Shown one piece after another: positions 11,741-22,710 of a stretch of DNA of 60,000 bases (the first letter of the stretch is position 1; every line of letters starts with the position of its first letter). The position numbers were made by a program, and so were the translations under genes. The stretch comes from Gnetum montanum (Eukaryota > Streptophyta > Gnetopsida > Gnetales > Gnetaceae), in the NCBI GenBank assembly GCA_015680685.1, contig MNCI01002984.1:526248-586247 (forward strand), written 5' to 3'. A model generated the notes under the pieces. It was not told where the DNA came from. It saw nothing but the letters and a program-made list of their open reading frames with translations, and ran no database searches.

Positions 11741-12775
11741 TACGCGTGGGCATTGGGTCCGGGAAGACTAAAGCGTAGTAGGATGTCCCAACCTGAGAAC
11801 TATGACGTGAATGCACAAATATGTATGAAAAGTGAGAAAATACAAGTGTTACGCTGAATGCCAAAGAGAAATGCTTGAAAAATGTAACAAAGTTTAAGAA
11901 TAATAATGCACTACCCCAAAAGAGGAAGCATAGCTGACTCACAAAGGGATACACAATGTACAATAGGTGCAGTGGGAGCACAGTCACAGCCTCGATGGTG
12001 TCAGGCTGTGACATCTGGTGCTCACTATGATGAACTGTGCCTACTGAGTTGATAGCCACAGTGTACTATGCGATGTTGTGCAGGGCTACAATGGGGCTAC
12101 AGTGTACTGTGTAGTGTAGTTATGGCTCTCTACCCGTGTAGTTTGCTCTGGGTCTCATTCATCCATAGAGCTAAGTGCTAAGATGCCAAAGTGCCAAATG
12201 CCAAATGGAAGTGCCAATTGCCTTACTGGTAAAAAATGGAAGCCAACCCCCCTCTTCCTCCTCCCTTTTCAAAAGAGGGCTCAGGGGTATTTATAGGGCT
12301 AGGGTTAGCCCAAAATGTGGATCAGGTGCCACGTGGCAGTGCAGTGGGTGGGACCACGCTCGTCCCAAGTTATGTGTGAGACATGGGATGCTAGCTGCAA
12401 TGCTGGACAGGATGCTACGCTATAGTAAAGAGGATGCTATGCTGCGGTAGACATGGGTGCTACACTGCAGTAGACATGATTGCTATGCTGCAGTAGACAT
12501 GGTGCTACACTGTAGTAGACATGGTTGCTATGCTGCAGTAGACATGGTGCTACACTATAGTAGACATGGTTGTTATGCTACAGTAGACATGGTTGCTATG
12601 CTACAGTAGACATGGTTGCTACACTACAGTAGACAAGGTGCTACGTTGTGCTGCACTACACAGCGTCACAGGGTGCTACGCTGTAGTACGCTATGCAGTG
12701 TGACATGTGAATCATTTTGACACTTAGCCAAATTTGCAGTCGAGATGTCGAGACCTAAAATTTTGTGGTGTTTCA
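11741..12775 (-). repeat. 5' LTR of element G, truncated at its U5 end
   Basis: Colinear with 6015-7234 of the left LTR from CGTGGGCAT to GGTGTTTCA. The left LTR extends a further ~185 bp (5831-6014) that has no counterpart here; instead sequence reading into gag follows directly. A deletion appears to have removed the end of U5 together with the primer binding site. The right end is followed by the target duplication AGAAT. Confidence 0.75.
12410..12655. repeat. 22-23 bp minisatellite in the right LTR of G
   Basis: About ten units of the same GCTGCAGTAGACATGGTT-type repeat as at 6680-7085. Because two LTRs are copies of one template at insertion, the unequal copy number reflects slippage during reverse transcription or afterwards. 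Confidence 0.9.
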
Positions 12776-12835
12776 AGAATAGTTATGGATATTTTCATGT
12801 CTACTAACCCATTTTCTTAAGTTTTGAACATTAGC

Positions 12836-12848
12836 AAAAAGGGGGAGA
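12836..12848 (+). other. Polypurine tract of element H
   Basis: AAAAAGGGGGAGA followed by TTTT and the LTR start TGACC at 12853. The same AAAAAGGG-AGAGA context appears before the G insertion at about 5813-5827. Confidence 0.7.
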
Positions 12849-12852
12849 TTTT

Positions 12853-14012
12853 TGACCTTTTGGTATGTCAAAACCTTAAGAAAAATGGAGAACAAGAATA
12901 TTTATATGGTTGTTGTATTTGTAGGGCAAGAACTTGAATGAAGACAAAAGGAGAAGAAAGACATCATCAAGGTTTTAAGAAAGCATGTAGGAGTTCAAGA
13001 GCATGGACAAGGAACAAAGATATCAAACTACAAAGGAAACTAAAGAAAGACATCTCCAAGAAATAGCACATATCTTGGCTGAAGTGAAGAAGAATCAGTG
13101 AAGACTTCCTGTAAAAATAGTAGATGTCTACTATTAAGTAAAGGTGCCTCCAAGAAATAGCAAATGTCTTGGTTGAGTTGAAGGTTTCTCAAAAGAAGAC
13201 ATCTCTATAAAACAACAAACATCTTTCTAGTGAGAAAGGCATCTCCACAAAGATGTCTTTCCTATGGAGAAGACATCTTTCCAAAATGAAGGTCTAATGC
13301 AAAAAGACATCTCAATCTTGAAGAAGATGTCTCCAGTGACTATTAGGTAGCCATTACATGAATTATAAGGTATTTTCAAAAACATATTAGCTATAAGAAG
13401 ATTTCATTCCATTGGAAAATGGGAAAGCATTGTGTGCTATCAAGTGTTATTATTAAGCAATCATTGTATACATAATTCTCTTGTTATTATTCCTAATTGT
13501 ACTATCTTTTTGTCTGTTGTAAGTGATCAAAGTGAGTTGTACCTTAAAGTACAAGGATCAATAAATTTAGTTGCATTCTTTCCTTTTAATTTTTTTTCTC
13601 TTTTGTTGTCCTATGGGTTGATGTACTTCTTGCAGGAAGGCATCTTGCTTGAGCTTGTCAAGATCCTATAGGATTGAGTGTTGGTGTAGTGCCACAACAC
13701 TCTAAAATAGAGCTCAAGTTGTAAAGGTTGTGGAATCCTAGAAACCACATTCTAAGCTTGTCAAGACCTTACAGGGTTGAGTACATTCATGGCATTGAAT
13801 CACTCCGAAGAAGAGCTTAGAGCTTGTATAGGATGTGGTACCCTTCAAACCACATTTGGAAAGCAACAAAGTTTGGAAGTGTGCTATTGAACTACCCTCC
13901 AAGTGTAGACTACCCAATTTTGGGAACAACATTAAATTTGGTGTGTGATTTGACTAATTAATTTTTAATTAGGGGAACTTATTCATCCCCCTTCTAAGTT
14001 CAATGATCCTCA
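12853..14012 (+). repeat. 3' LTR of element H
   Basis: It begins TGACCTTTTGGTATGTC after the polypurine tract and ends CAATGATCCTCA. The end matches the truncated 5' copy at 2779-2799 exactly for about 20 bp. Its first third contains many copies, in both orientations, of AGACATCT/AGATGTCT (13018-13335). No other gene content. Confidence 0.65.
13018..13335. repeat. Iterated AGACATCT motif cluster in the LTR of H
   Basis: More than ten occurrences of GACATCT or its complement AGATGTC, irregularly spaced (for example AAGACATCTCCAAG, AAAGATGTCTTTCC, AAGACATCTTTCC). The cluster sits in the U3 part of the LTR. Similar diverged copies continue outside H at 14050-14240. Confidence 0.8.
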
Positions 14013-14406
14013 CATTTTTTGTAGTGTTTGAGTATCCTAGACTTCAAAATAGACATCCTTATTGATAGCACTAGTAGAAAAGACATCTTTTCTAGGATAA
14101 AGACATTCTCTTAAGGTGAAACATTTCTTATGTGATAAAAATATGTCTTCTCTGTGAGTGGCTAGTCTCAGGAAAGACATTTTCCCAACGTAACGATATC
14201 TTCTATGAATGATTAGGTCTTAAGAAAGATGTCTTTTCAAGGAAAAAATGTATTCTCAAGCAGATACCAACAAATATAAATTTGTAATTAGGTGCTAAGG
14301 GAAGATGAAAAGTCACTCTAAAATCTATAATAGGCATCATGGACCTCTATTTGGGTGAGGGAAAAAAGCCTCCAAAGAAAAGGAGAGAGAGAGAGAGAGA
14401 GAGAGA

Positions 14407-14437
<31 letters not shown>

Positions 14438-14883
14438 TAATGAGAGTTGAGCTTATCTTAAGCACTCATGTATGTGAGCCACTTGGCTATTATGTATGAG
14501 AGAGTAAGGAAGTTATTCTTGTTTGTCTTAAGCCTTGTGTGAGAGGAAGTGGTGTGAGAATCTTAGGTATTGTTATCTGTGAGTGTTTCATGCTTCCAAA
14601 CATTTGTAATTTAAAATTTGACATGAATCCTTGACCTCTTAAATTTTTTATGTTTTAATGACAAATTGGATTATGAATTTGATAAGGAATCTTAGATCCT
14701 TACAAAAAAAGTAGCAAATAAATAATTTTCATTTGAATTAAGGGCTCCTCTGATACTATTCAAATAGAATTTTTTTTCTTTTACATTTTTTGAAAGTTTT
14801 TGAAATACATTTTGTTTCACCAATTTGCAAACTTCATTAAAATTAGAATAAATAATGTATTTTTGAATCTTCTATTTATTAAG
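14013..14883. other. AT-rich sequence between elements H and E
   Basis: No coding potential is seen. The left part (14050-14240) has diverged AGACATCTTTTC-type motifs like those in the LTR of H, so it may be part of a related LTR into which H inserted. A microsatellite lies at 14383-14432. Confidence 0.4.
14383..14432. repeat. (GA)n(GT)n compound microsatellite
   Basis: About 12 GA units (14383-14406) pass directly into about 13 GT units (14407-14432). Confidence 0.97.
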
Positions 14884-15772
14884 TGATGATTAGTGAGTAT
14901 ACTCTACACCCAACCATATGAATCACAAGAGTGTACTAGCAACCTAGTCAAATTTTGTAAACTTAGTTTCCAAGTTTATCCATAGTCATAAATTGTGAAT
15001 CAAAGGGTTATGTGATCATTGTCTTCCTAACTCATACTTCTACTATTTTGCATATTTTTAATTGTGAATTAAGGCTTATGATATTTAATTTTTTTGGTAT
15101 TCTTATATATTTTAATCCTAAGTGTAAGGTGAATAAATGGACGTTTAATAATTGACTATTAACTACTCATCTATTCTAGTGATTAACAATCCTAACATAA
15201 GTAGTTATTCCCACCTACCGTACACATCCCAAACTAGTATTAACGCTACTAGGTTACCAATTGGAGATTACTGGATGTACCAAATGGCCACTATTGGGAT
15301 TACCAAGCATTATACGTTATGCAAAAGTAGTTGTACATATGTGTTTGTGATAAAAGTTATTAATTACTTAAGATGAGAAATGTAAAGTACATTAAAAGTA
15401 AAGTGTGAATAAGAAAGATTAAACTATCCAAGCGCTACAATGAATGTTTGAAATCTCATCTTTATTAATGTTCATGCCAAGGTGTTCAAGTACATGATGC
15501 ATGAATAAAGATCCATACAATCTCTTTGATTCACACTACAGGCACTAAGAGAAAAATATTCTAATTCTAGAGAAAGCAAACTACAAGAGCTTTACTATAC
15601 TATGGACTTAATGTGTCATAAATGCAATTGGTGTGCACATTTATATAGGTTTTGACTATGTTAGTGTTAATGCACTTTTGTCAATCCATATCACCATGCA
15701 TCAATAGGGATACATTAACAAGGTTGCATCGATGCATGATCATCAATGTAGCCTATATATGATGCTTCATCA
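14884..15772 (-). repeat. 3' LTR of element E
   Basis: An 889-bp LTR matching 33865-35543 through blocks such as ACTAGGTTACCAA (15249 and 34229) and GAAAATATTCTAA (15553 and 35350). On the minus strand it starts TGATGAAGCATC after the polypurine tract and carries GATGCATC / CATCGATG palindromes in its first 60 bp (15715-15772). Confidence 0.9.
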
Positions 15773-17560
15773 TACCCCCATGACTAACTGAAAATTCATC
15801 TTCAAGTTAAAAAAAAGTAGGATCAAGTATCTTATAAAATTTAGGGAAGTATGGAATTTATCAACTTAAAGACAAACACAATGGAATTCAAGAGGTAGCC
15901 AACACTAAGCTTGAAGACAAACCACTTTCTTTTCCAATTTGATCCTTGGTCTCCCTACTATCACCATAGCTAAGTTTGCATAACAAAGGTTGGAAACCTC
16001 TATATACTCCACCATCTCCTTGATTTGCAACTTCTTTAGGTAGATTTCTGCCTTATTGTAAGCATTTAAGCCATTAAAAATTGGCTAACCTAGGTTGTAT
16101 CTTTGCTAGAGTTGCTAGAGGACCTCATTCATCTTCATCTTGGCATATTGTATTTCCTTTCTATTTACCTCCTTAAGAAGTCCAACCTAGTCCCTGTAAT
16201 GATTCTTAACTCATTCAAATTTCAAGGCCTTATTTTTCCATGTGGCTACCTCAGTGGCCATTTTCTAATGAAGGATTTGAACTTTTTTCATCGAGAGATT
16301 CCTATTCTCTGCTACTAACCACCTCAAATCAAGATCCACCTTGGCTAGCTTATTCTCCTATTGTTGTGCAAATTCAATCATTTGGTATTTCTATTATTTG
16401 ACATTTCACAGACAATGAACATCCTTGATGAGAATCAAGTTTTTCATATGGACATGTAACAAGTCCTTGTTGATGTTAAAGGTCATGGATTCTAATAAGG
16501 ACAGATCAAGGAACACTACGTCTTTTGCATTCTCAACCTCCCTTATTCTATGCTAAAGCTATTAGAAAGCTTCATCCCTCATGAGATCTGGGTTAAGAAT
16601 AGCAAGATCAAAGAGATGTGGTCCCACAAATTTGCAACCTTAGTAGCCAACCATTGGTCCTTTTTTATGTATATCTTTAGTTGGATGTTGACAATGAGGA
16701 GTTTCCCCTTTGTCTGTAGTAGCTCAAACTAGATTATAATAATCTCAACTCAGAGATCAAGGATCTTTGGAAGAAATTTCCCAAATCCCACCAATCATTC
16801 AAACACTTCTTCATGTTAGGTTATGCTCAACTGACCACTTGCTACTCCTAAGGATGTTTGAATATCTACCATCATGGTAATGTTTGGCATGGATGCCGCA
16901 GGAGCATTCAGGGCCTCTACTACCCCATTGGCCATCACCTATGCCATTGTCTTCTATCCTCAATGCTACATCACCAAAATAGTCATCCCTCATCTTCCTC
17001 TTAGTGGACTAAGAAAGTTATGGCATTTCTAGAAATTTCAAAGAATACTTGTACATGGATGAACATAGTAACTTCCCAAGTGCTAAGATTTGGTCTTGCC
17101 ACCACCTAGTTTCATTGTGCTAAGAATAGCAAGGTAGTTTCCTCCAACCAACTGATGATCCTTGTGACCTCATTAATATGGCTTAGGATTGGATGGTAAA
17201 CCAATAGTTCCCCACCACCTATTGAACATTTTTTCTGCTATAGCTACTACTCATGGAGTTTCCAAAGTCTTTCTTTAGCTACTAATGCCTCCAGTATGGT
17301 TTCTCTTGTAGGTGATGATGGTGGTGGTGGTCTCTCCTCTTCCTACAACTTTGTTGCTGCCTTATCCTTTATCATCTCCTACCAAGATGTGGTATGAGAA
17401 TCACAAACTATATCATTAGCATAGTATGCCATGCCTTCCCTTTTCCAAATTTTTCTAATGAGGCATGAAAAGAGAAGTGTCTTCCTTCCTCTTTTTTTTT
17501 CTTTAAATCACTTCTCTATCTTTGGATAGATAACCTATGGAAGGCTGATAGGGAACTTGT
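15773..17560 (-). other. Post-integrase region of element E, unassigned
   Basis: This holds the polypurine tract (15773-15780) and about 1.7 kb of sequence after a truncated integrase. On the minus strand a fragmented reading near 17470-17270 (LLFSCLIRKIWKREGMAYY, then PPPPSSPTRETILEAL) looks protein-like, but no family can be named securely. A 60-residue open piece lies at 16811-16993. It may be remains of the extra ORF that Athila-like elements carry after integrase, or unrelated sequence. Confidence 0.35.
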
Positions 17561-18756
17561 CCTTTCATAGCATTACATTAATTTCCAAAAGGTAGCACTT
17601 GTGAAATGAGTCTCATTATCATAAATAAGTGCTCTTGGCATGCCAAACCTATTTACCACATGTTGTTATACAAACCATGTAATCATAGAGGATAAATAGT
17701 CGGTGACGATGGTAGCTTTAGCTCATTTTGTACAGTAGTTAACTACTACAATGATGTATGCCTTTCCATTAGGAATGGGGTTGATGGACCTCATGAAATT
17801 AATGCCCTAAAGATCAAGTTCTAGTAGTTGAATCCACTATTAGGGCCCTTCCATCTATACAATCATCCCTCCATCTCGTTGGCAACATTCACATGAATGA
17901 GAGAACTGATAGACATCTATGAAGATTTTTAGCTAGTAATATCCTACCATGAGGATTTTTGTGATGATTATCCTCCCTGCATAATGGACCCCAAAAGGAC
18001 CTTCATGAGCATCCTAGAGGATTCACAATTGATCGTTGTTGGGTACACAACATTGTACCAAACCATTGACGCAAACCTTGTAAAAGGTACCTTGAATTTC
18101 CAAGGAATGTTTAGCTTGATGAAAAAACGATTATTTCTTCCTGCTATCTCATTCCTATGGCATCTTTTGAGTCAGTAGATAGGAGAGGAATTCCTTATAC
18201 CAGTTAGGATCATCAAGACTTTGCATTTTAATAGTTTTGACAAAGAGAAGTTCATCTAGAAATTGGTCAAATAAAGTTCTCTCATCCTCTTTGATGTCCC
18301 ATCATAGCTAAGACAAGTGATCAGCAATCACATTCTCAATTCCCCTTCTATCCACCATGGTGACGTTGAACTTCTGCAGAATTACTAGCCACCGTATGAC
18401 ATAGGGATTCACTGTTGGCTTGTTAATGAAAAACTAGATGGCACTATGATCTGTGTGTATAAAAACATGATATTCAAGCACATAGCGGCTCAATTTTTCT
18501 AAGGCATATACCATCACCATGAGCTTCTTCTCTATGGTGGTGTAATTCCATTGTGCTCCCATAATGCTTTAACTTCCACAATGGATGTAGTAAGGATGTT
18601 TCTAATTATCTAATTATGTAAGCATGGCCTTCAAAGCATAATTGGATGCATCTGTCATAATGTGAAATGGCCTAGACCAATCTAGAGCACGTAGAATGGA
18701 AGTTTCTACAAGCTTCTACTTTAACTATTGGAATGCATTCTCAAATTTTCTAGTCC
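17560..18756 (-). pseudogene. RNase H and integrase relic of element E
   Basis: Minus-strand frames read HTDHSAI near 18450 (RNase H), then NVTMVDRRGIENVIADHLS (the RNase H to integrase link), and further down GINFMRSINPIPNGKAYIIV and RFGMPRALIYDNETHF (integrase core with the second Asp). The first catalytic Asp is replaced by Asn. After the second block the frame ends and the third catalytic Glu is not found. Element B interrupts the gene at 18757; its upstream RT part continues at 29313. Confidence 0.75.
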
Positions 18757-18761
18757 AGGTG

Positions 18762-19621
18762 TGATGAATTGTATTTTGATACACTCCAATATCAGATACC
18801 TAATATCAAAGCCTGAATATCAAATACTCGATATTGGAGCCCAATACATGATGTTGAATATTCGATATCACGGGGTATATGCTAGCCTATAAATATAATG
18901 CTTGGACTCACAATTTTTAGATAATTTTTCATCAATTTTTGCATAGAGTAACTAAGTTCTTATAGTTTAGTCATTCTAGAGTTAGAATATTTCTAAGTGC
19001 CTATAGCATGAGTTTAAGTGTGTATGGACCTTTATTCGACCACTAATGTACTTGAGCACAGTAGAGTGAGGGAATAAAGATGAGCCCTTTTGATAATCCT
19101 TGCAATACTAAGAATAGATTAATGTTTCCTTTAATGCATTTATTATTCAATCACTTTACTTTAATGCATTTTCATTAAGAAATTAATTTCCAATTGTTAA
19201 TGAACACAAGCACAACCACTTCTAGCATACGTGTAGCACTTGGTAACCTAGAAATGCTTAACGTTTGGTAACCTAGCAATGCTACATGCATTCAAGATGT
19301 GTCTAGGGAATGGAAATGGGTACTTGTGTTAGGCTAGCTAGGTAGTATGTTAATTAGATATTACATTCCTCTACCTTTCATTCTTATTCTATGTAATTAA
19401 ATTTATAAAATACAAAATGATAAAAATCATATACCTCAATTGCACTTAACCATATACTTATACTTCACGAGTAGAATTGAGAAGACAATGATCGTTCCAA
19501 TTAGATTTCACATCTTAGAACCTATGTACTTAAGAACTTAAGGTCTATGAAATTTGACCAGATCACGTGTGAACGCTTATGATTCATATGGTTGGGTGTA
19601 GCAATACCTTGTCACTCATCA
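18762..19621 (+). repeat. 5' LTR of element B
   Basis: 860 bp, TGATGAATTG...CACTCATCA, matching 28475-29307 throughout (for example TAGCACTTGGTAACCTAGAA at 19226 and 28919, AAAATGATAAAAATCATATA at 19414 and 29100). GATATT / AATATC motifs are iterated in the first 100 bp. Confidence 0.93.
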
Positions 19622-19642
19622 TTGGCACCATTGTTGGGGACC
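19622..19642 (+). other. Primer binding site of element B (tRNA-Asp type)
   Basis: TGGCACCATTGTTGGGGACC follows the LTR end. It agrees with the complement of the plant tRNA-Asp 3' end (as used by Athila elements) except for three transitions at former CG positions. Element D has TAGCACCATTGCCAGGGACT at the same place. Confidence 0.75.
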
Positions 19643-19799
19643 TTTTAGTTATTACATGTGCTATCTAGGATCTAGTGAAAGTTATTCAAAATCGTTGGAA
19701 TAAACCTTAGCATCATATCATACTTTATAATAATGACAACACTATTTAGAAGCACACTGCATTTTTATTCTCTAACATAAAATGTCTTCTTCTCACAGG

Positions 19800-22330
19800 A
19801 GCAATTCTCTGCCCAAATTTGACAAAGTACATTAGCTGGTGCCTCAACAATACTGAGTGGTATATGCTCATCCTAATGAGTATGTACCAAATTTCACCTT
19901 CATCCTACATCATGATGATCAGTTGCAGTGGCATGACATGGAGGGTAACATCATGTTGTTGCCTAATCAATCTATTCTTGCAATGCTCCAACAAATGCTT
20001 ATACAATGGGGTCTCCAAGGACTTTATGCTAAGTACACTGTGTAAGATAGTGATGCCAAGGATTATCATCCCACTGAGGCACAATGTTTGAAGCATAAAC
20101 AGCTATAATAGCATCATGAATCTGAAAAGGGGAAAGGATTTAATGATTCTCCATTCCTTCTATACCAAAAATATGGTCGAGAGCCCTTCTTTGGGAATTT
20201 TTCATTTAGTGAAATTCTTCTCTTTGACTTCGACGAAGGAGGTCAAAACCAAAACCTACAATCCACAATTTACAATCCTGGTTCTAGTAAGAATGAATCT
20301 AATGACAAAGAAGGATCCAAAGAGATAAGTCAAGGTAGGGATATGGACAAGAAACAAGATTGTGATCATGGCCATGATCATCAAAGAGGGGGTAGCAACC
20401 ACCATGATGGTGCTAGTCCTCCTTCCTCTTTACCTCCGTCATGATCTTCTTCTTCTTATAGCTCTAATAGTAACCACAGGGGGAGTGACCATGATGAAGG
20501 TGACCAACAAGATTGAAATGATCATAGTAACCATTAGGTAAGGCAAGACCAAGGGCATGGACATTCAAGATCCAAGTCTCGATGAGCCTTTTTTTGCTAT
20601 CCAAAGTATGCTAAACATTGCAGAGGCAATGAGAATCCCTACAAGGCACATTAAGGATAATCAAATCAAAAGACTAAACATGAACAATATCCCTAGATTT
20701 GATGGGGGATATAACTTAGATCTATAGAATCATCTCCAAGCTTCTCAAGATGCATGTGCCTTGCAAAATATAGAAAATGAGTGGCAAAATTGTAAGTTGT
20801 TTTCATGGACACTCATTAAAGAAGCTAAAAACTCATATCAGTCCCTAGGATTGGAATCTATGAGATGATAGAGTACAATGCTTGAATTGTTCAATGATAA
20901 ATATCAAATGTGCTCTAGAGTGTCCAACCTAAGAAGGCAAATCCATGGATGAAAACAAGAAACACACAAACCCTTGGATGCTGCCATAGGCTGACACTAT
21001 TCCTTAATGCATAGATGTCCTGGCCATGGTTACTCTCAATTGGACCAACTACACCACATTGTAGATAGGCTTTGATCTAAAATGAAGAGAACCCTTGGCA
21101 TCTATGCCCAAGGGTGACTATCAGAATTAAGTGCTCATCAAATCTAAAGATTGATTAAACAAGTAGCTAAATAGGAAGGTGAATTAAGAAAAAGAAAAAG
21201 TGTAGAATAATATAATTGTGATCCTTCCATTCAAAAGAGGGAGGTTTAGTTTTGTGATAGTGAGGAAGAATCATTACTTGATGAGGTGGTGAATAGGAAA
21301 ACCTTATTGCTTCAAAACTTTCAATCCAAAATTATGGCCAAGGTTGATCAATTATGGGATTCCATGGATAGTAGATTTCAAGCTATCCTAAAAATTGTTG
21401 AAGAGTTTAAAGAACAAGATAGTGATCATCAGTGCAGGAGGTGCAAGGAAGATGAACATGCTTATCAAATAGGTAAGGCCAAGATTGCTGTAATAGAGGA
21501 AGTTAAGGGAAGTGAATCAAATGATGATGGTGGGTGTGACATCTATCATTATGAACATCCTAAGAGATGTTATTCTATTTTTTCACACTTATAGAAATCT
21601 AGGGTGTATGCCTTGAATCCATAACTAACACAAAGGCAAACACCTCGAAGATTACCTTATCCTCAAGGTAATTTTATGTAGTTCTACTAGCAATGATAAT
21701 ATTATCTAAGTGGAACTCCATCATAATCATATAAGCAATATTAATAGTGGTAACAACCACAGTCATGGGCACTAGCACTGCCAAGGCAACAGTACCCTTA
21801 CCAACAACCTGATCTCTATGGATACTATGTTCAGCAATCCTTGTCTCCATGTGACTCTTCCAATCATGTTTCCACTTTCCAACCTCACTACTACACTCTT
21901 GATAATTACTGAACTCATTATCCACATGCAAGAAGGGATACCACCTTTTACCCTTATCCTCCTCCCATTCTTGCACATCTTCCTCCTCCCTCCGCACAAC
22001 TACCACCTACTCCATCTATCCAGGGTAAACTCCCAGCTCAACTGCAACAATGTAACATCACCAGGGTAATTAACCTACAACTGGTTCATCAATCAAGTGA
22101 TTTAGATACTCAATCAACAAAAAGACCTTTCTTCCAATCTCATAGTCCACATAAGCCCTCAAATACACTTGATATTGACAACCCTATTCCTCCATCTTCC
22201 TCTATATCAACTTCCTTCAAGTTCCCTTCAAACCAAACAACACCAAAAATTCATACTGTGATGCTTACTCACACCGTATCTAATTTGATCCATGTTGGAA
22301 ACCTTCCTAGGAAATAAGTCAATACTAGAA
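19800..22330 (+). pseudogene. Gag pseudogene of element B
   Basis: Frames starting near 19850 read NEYVPNFTFILHHDD, a His/Ser-rich segment (20350-20530), a capsid-like region (20670-21180, IPRFDGGYNLDLWNHL-type with stops), then an open 102-residue piece (21286-21594) ending in YEHPKRCYSIFSHL, followed by a Pro/Gln/Tyr-rich region (21900-22030) up to protease. Elements D and E carry the same order. No CCHC knuckle is seen; instead a Cys-x6-His-x3-Cys-x5-His pattern at 21535-21588 is conserved. Confidence 0.7.
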
Positions 22331-22349
22331 GTCTTCTTATTTATTTGCA

Positions 22350-22710
22350 GATTGCTAGGAATGAACTATGCAAATCTCTTCTTGACTCAAGTGCTGGTGT
22401 CAATCTAATTTCTCATGAGATGTATACTGCATGAAGCCTACCTCTTCTTAACAAGAGCAATATCATATTAGAATTGGTAGACTAGTCCATCATTGTTCCA
22501 TTAGGATTGGTAGAAGACATTATGAGAACTATCTATGTGTGGTATTATCCTACTAATTCTCTAATGATCAAGATGGACAATTGCAAAGGGGACTTCCCAA
22601 TCATCATGGGAAGAGCATGGCTAAGCATCGTTGATGCAAGAATGGTCATCAGAGATCTTTTTTTGGAAATATCTAAGGAAAATGCATTTGGGAAGATTGA
22701 TAAGAAGTAA
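22350..22710 (+). pseudogene. Retropepsin relic of element B
   Basis: The translation reads LLDSSAGVNLISHEMY (active site at 22384-22392), then IVPLGLVEDI and the downstream block DNCKGDFPIIMGRAWLS in an open 67-residue piece (22507-22710). This is the layout of Athila/Tat-like proteases, with the ILGRP-like block near the end. The active-site triplet is Asp-Ser-Ser instead of Asp-Ser-Gly; elements D and E show Ser at the same third position. Confidence 0.75.

Larger units (their letters stand above)
5831..12775 (-). mobile_element. Element G: Tat-like Ty3/gypsy element with gag and protease only
   Basis: A complete insertion on the minus strand bounded by the 5-bp target duplication AGAAT (5826-5830 and 12776-12780). 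On the minus strand it begins TGAAACACC (12775) and its 3' LTR (left copy, 5831-7234) is preceded by the polypurine tract AAAGAGGGG. The internal part holds a broken gag and a retropepsin region (about 8978-11690) of the kind seen in Tat/Ogre-like elements. No RT, RNase H or integrase is readable, and only about 1.7 kb separates the protease region from the 3' LTR, so the element lacks its own polymerase and would depend on a relative. The right LTR lacks the ~185 bp that form the U5 end of the left LTR. Confidence 0.85.
2779..14012 (+). mobile_element. Element H: gag-only LTR retrotransposon, interrupted by element G
   Basis: Only the last ~20 bp of a 5' LTR (TTCTAAGTTCAATGATCCTCA, 2779-2799) are visible; the same string ends a complete LTR at 13991-14012. 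Between them are a gag pseudogene (about 3098-4320), about 1.5 kb of AT-rich sequence without pol similarity, the insertion of element G, and a polypurine tract (AAAAAGGGGGAGA, 12836-12848) before the 3' LTR at 12853. Removing G leaves about 4.3 kb. No protease, RT, RNase H or integrase can be read on either strand, so it looks non-autonomous. The SIRE-like polypurine tract and long coiled-coil Gag suggest a Ty1/copia parent, but without pol this is inference. Confidence 0.6.

Noticed and set aside
21674-22006. 110-residue minus-strand open frame in element B
   Set aside because: It is antisense to the Pro/Gln/Tyr-rich Gag segment read on the plus strand and shared with D.
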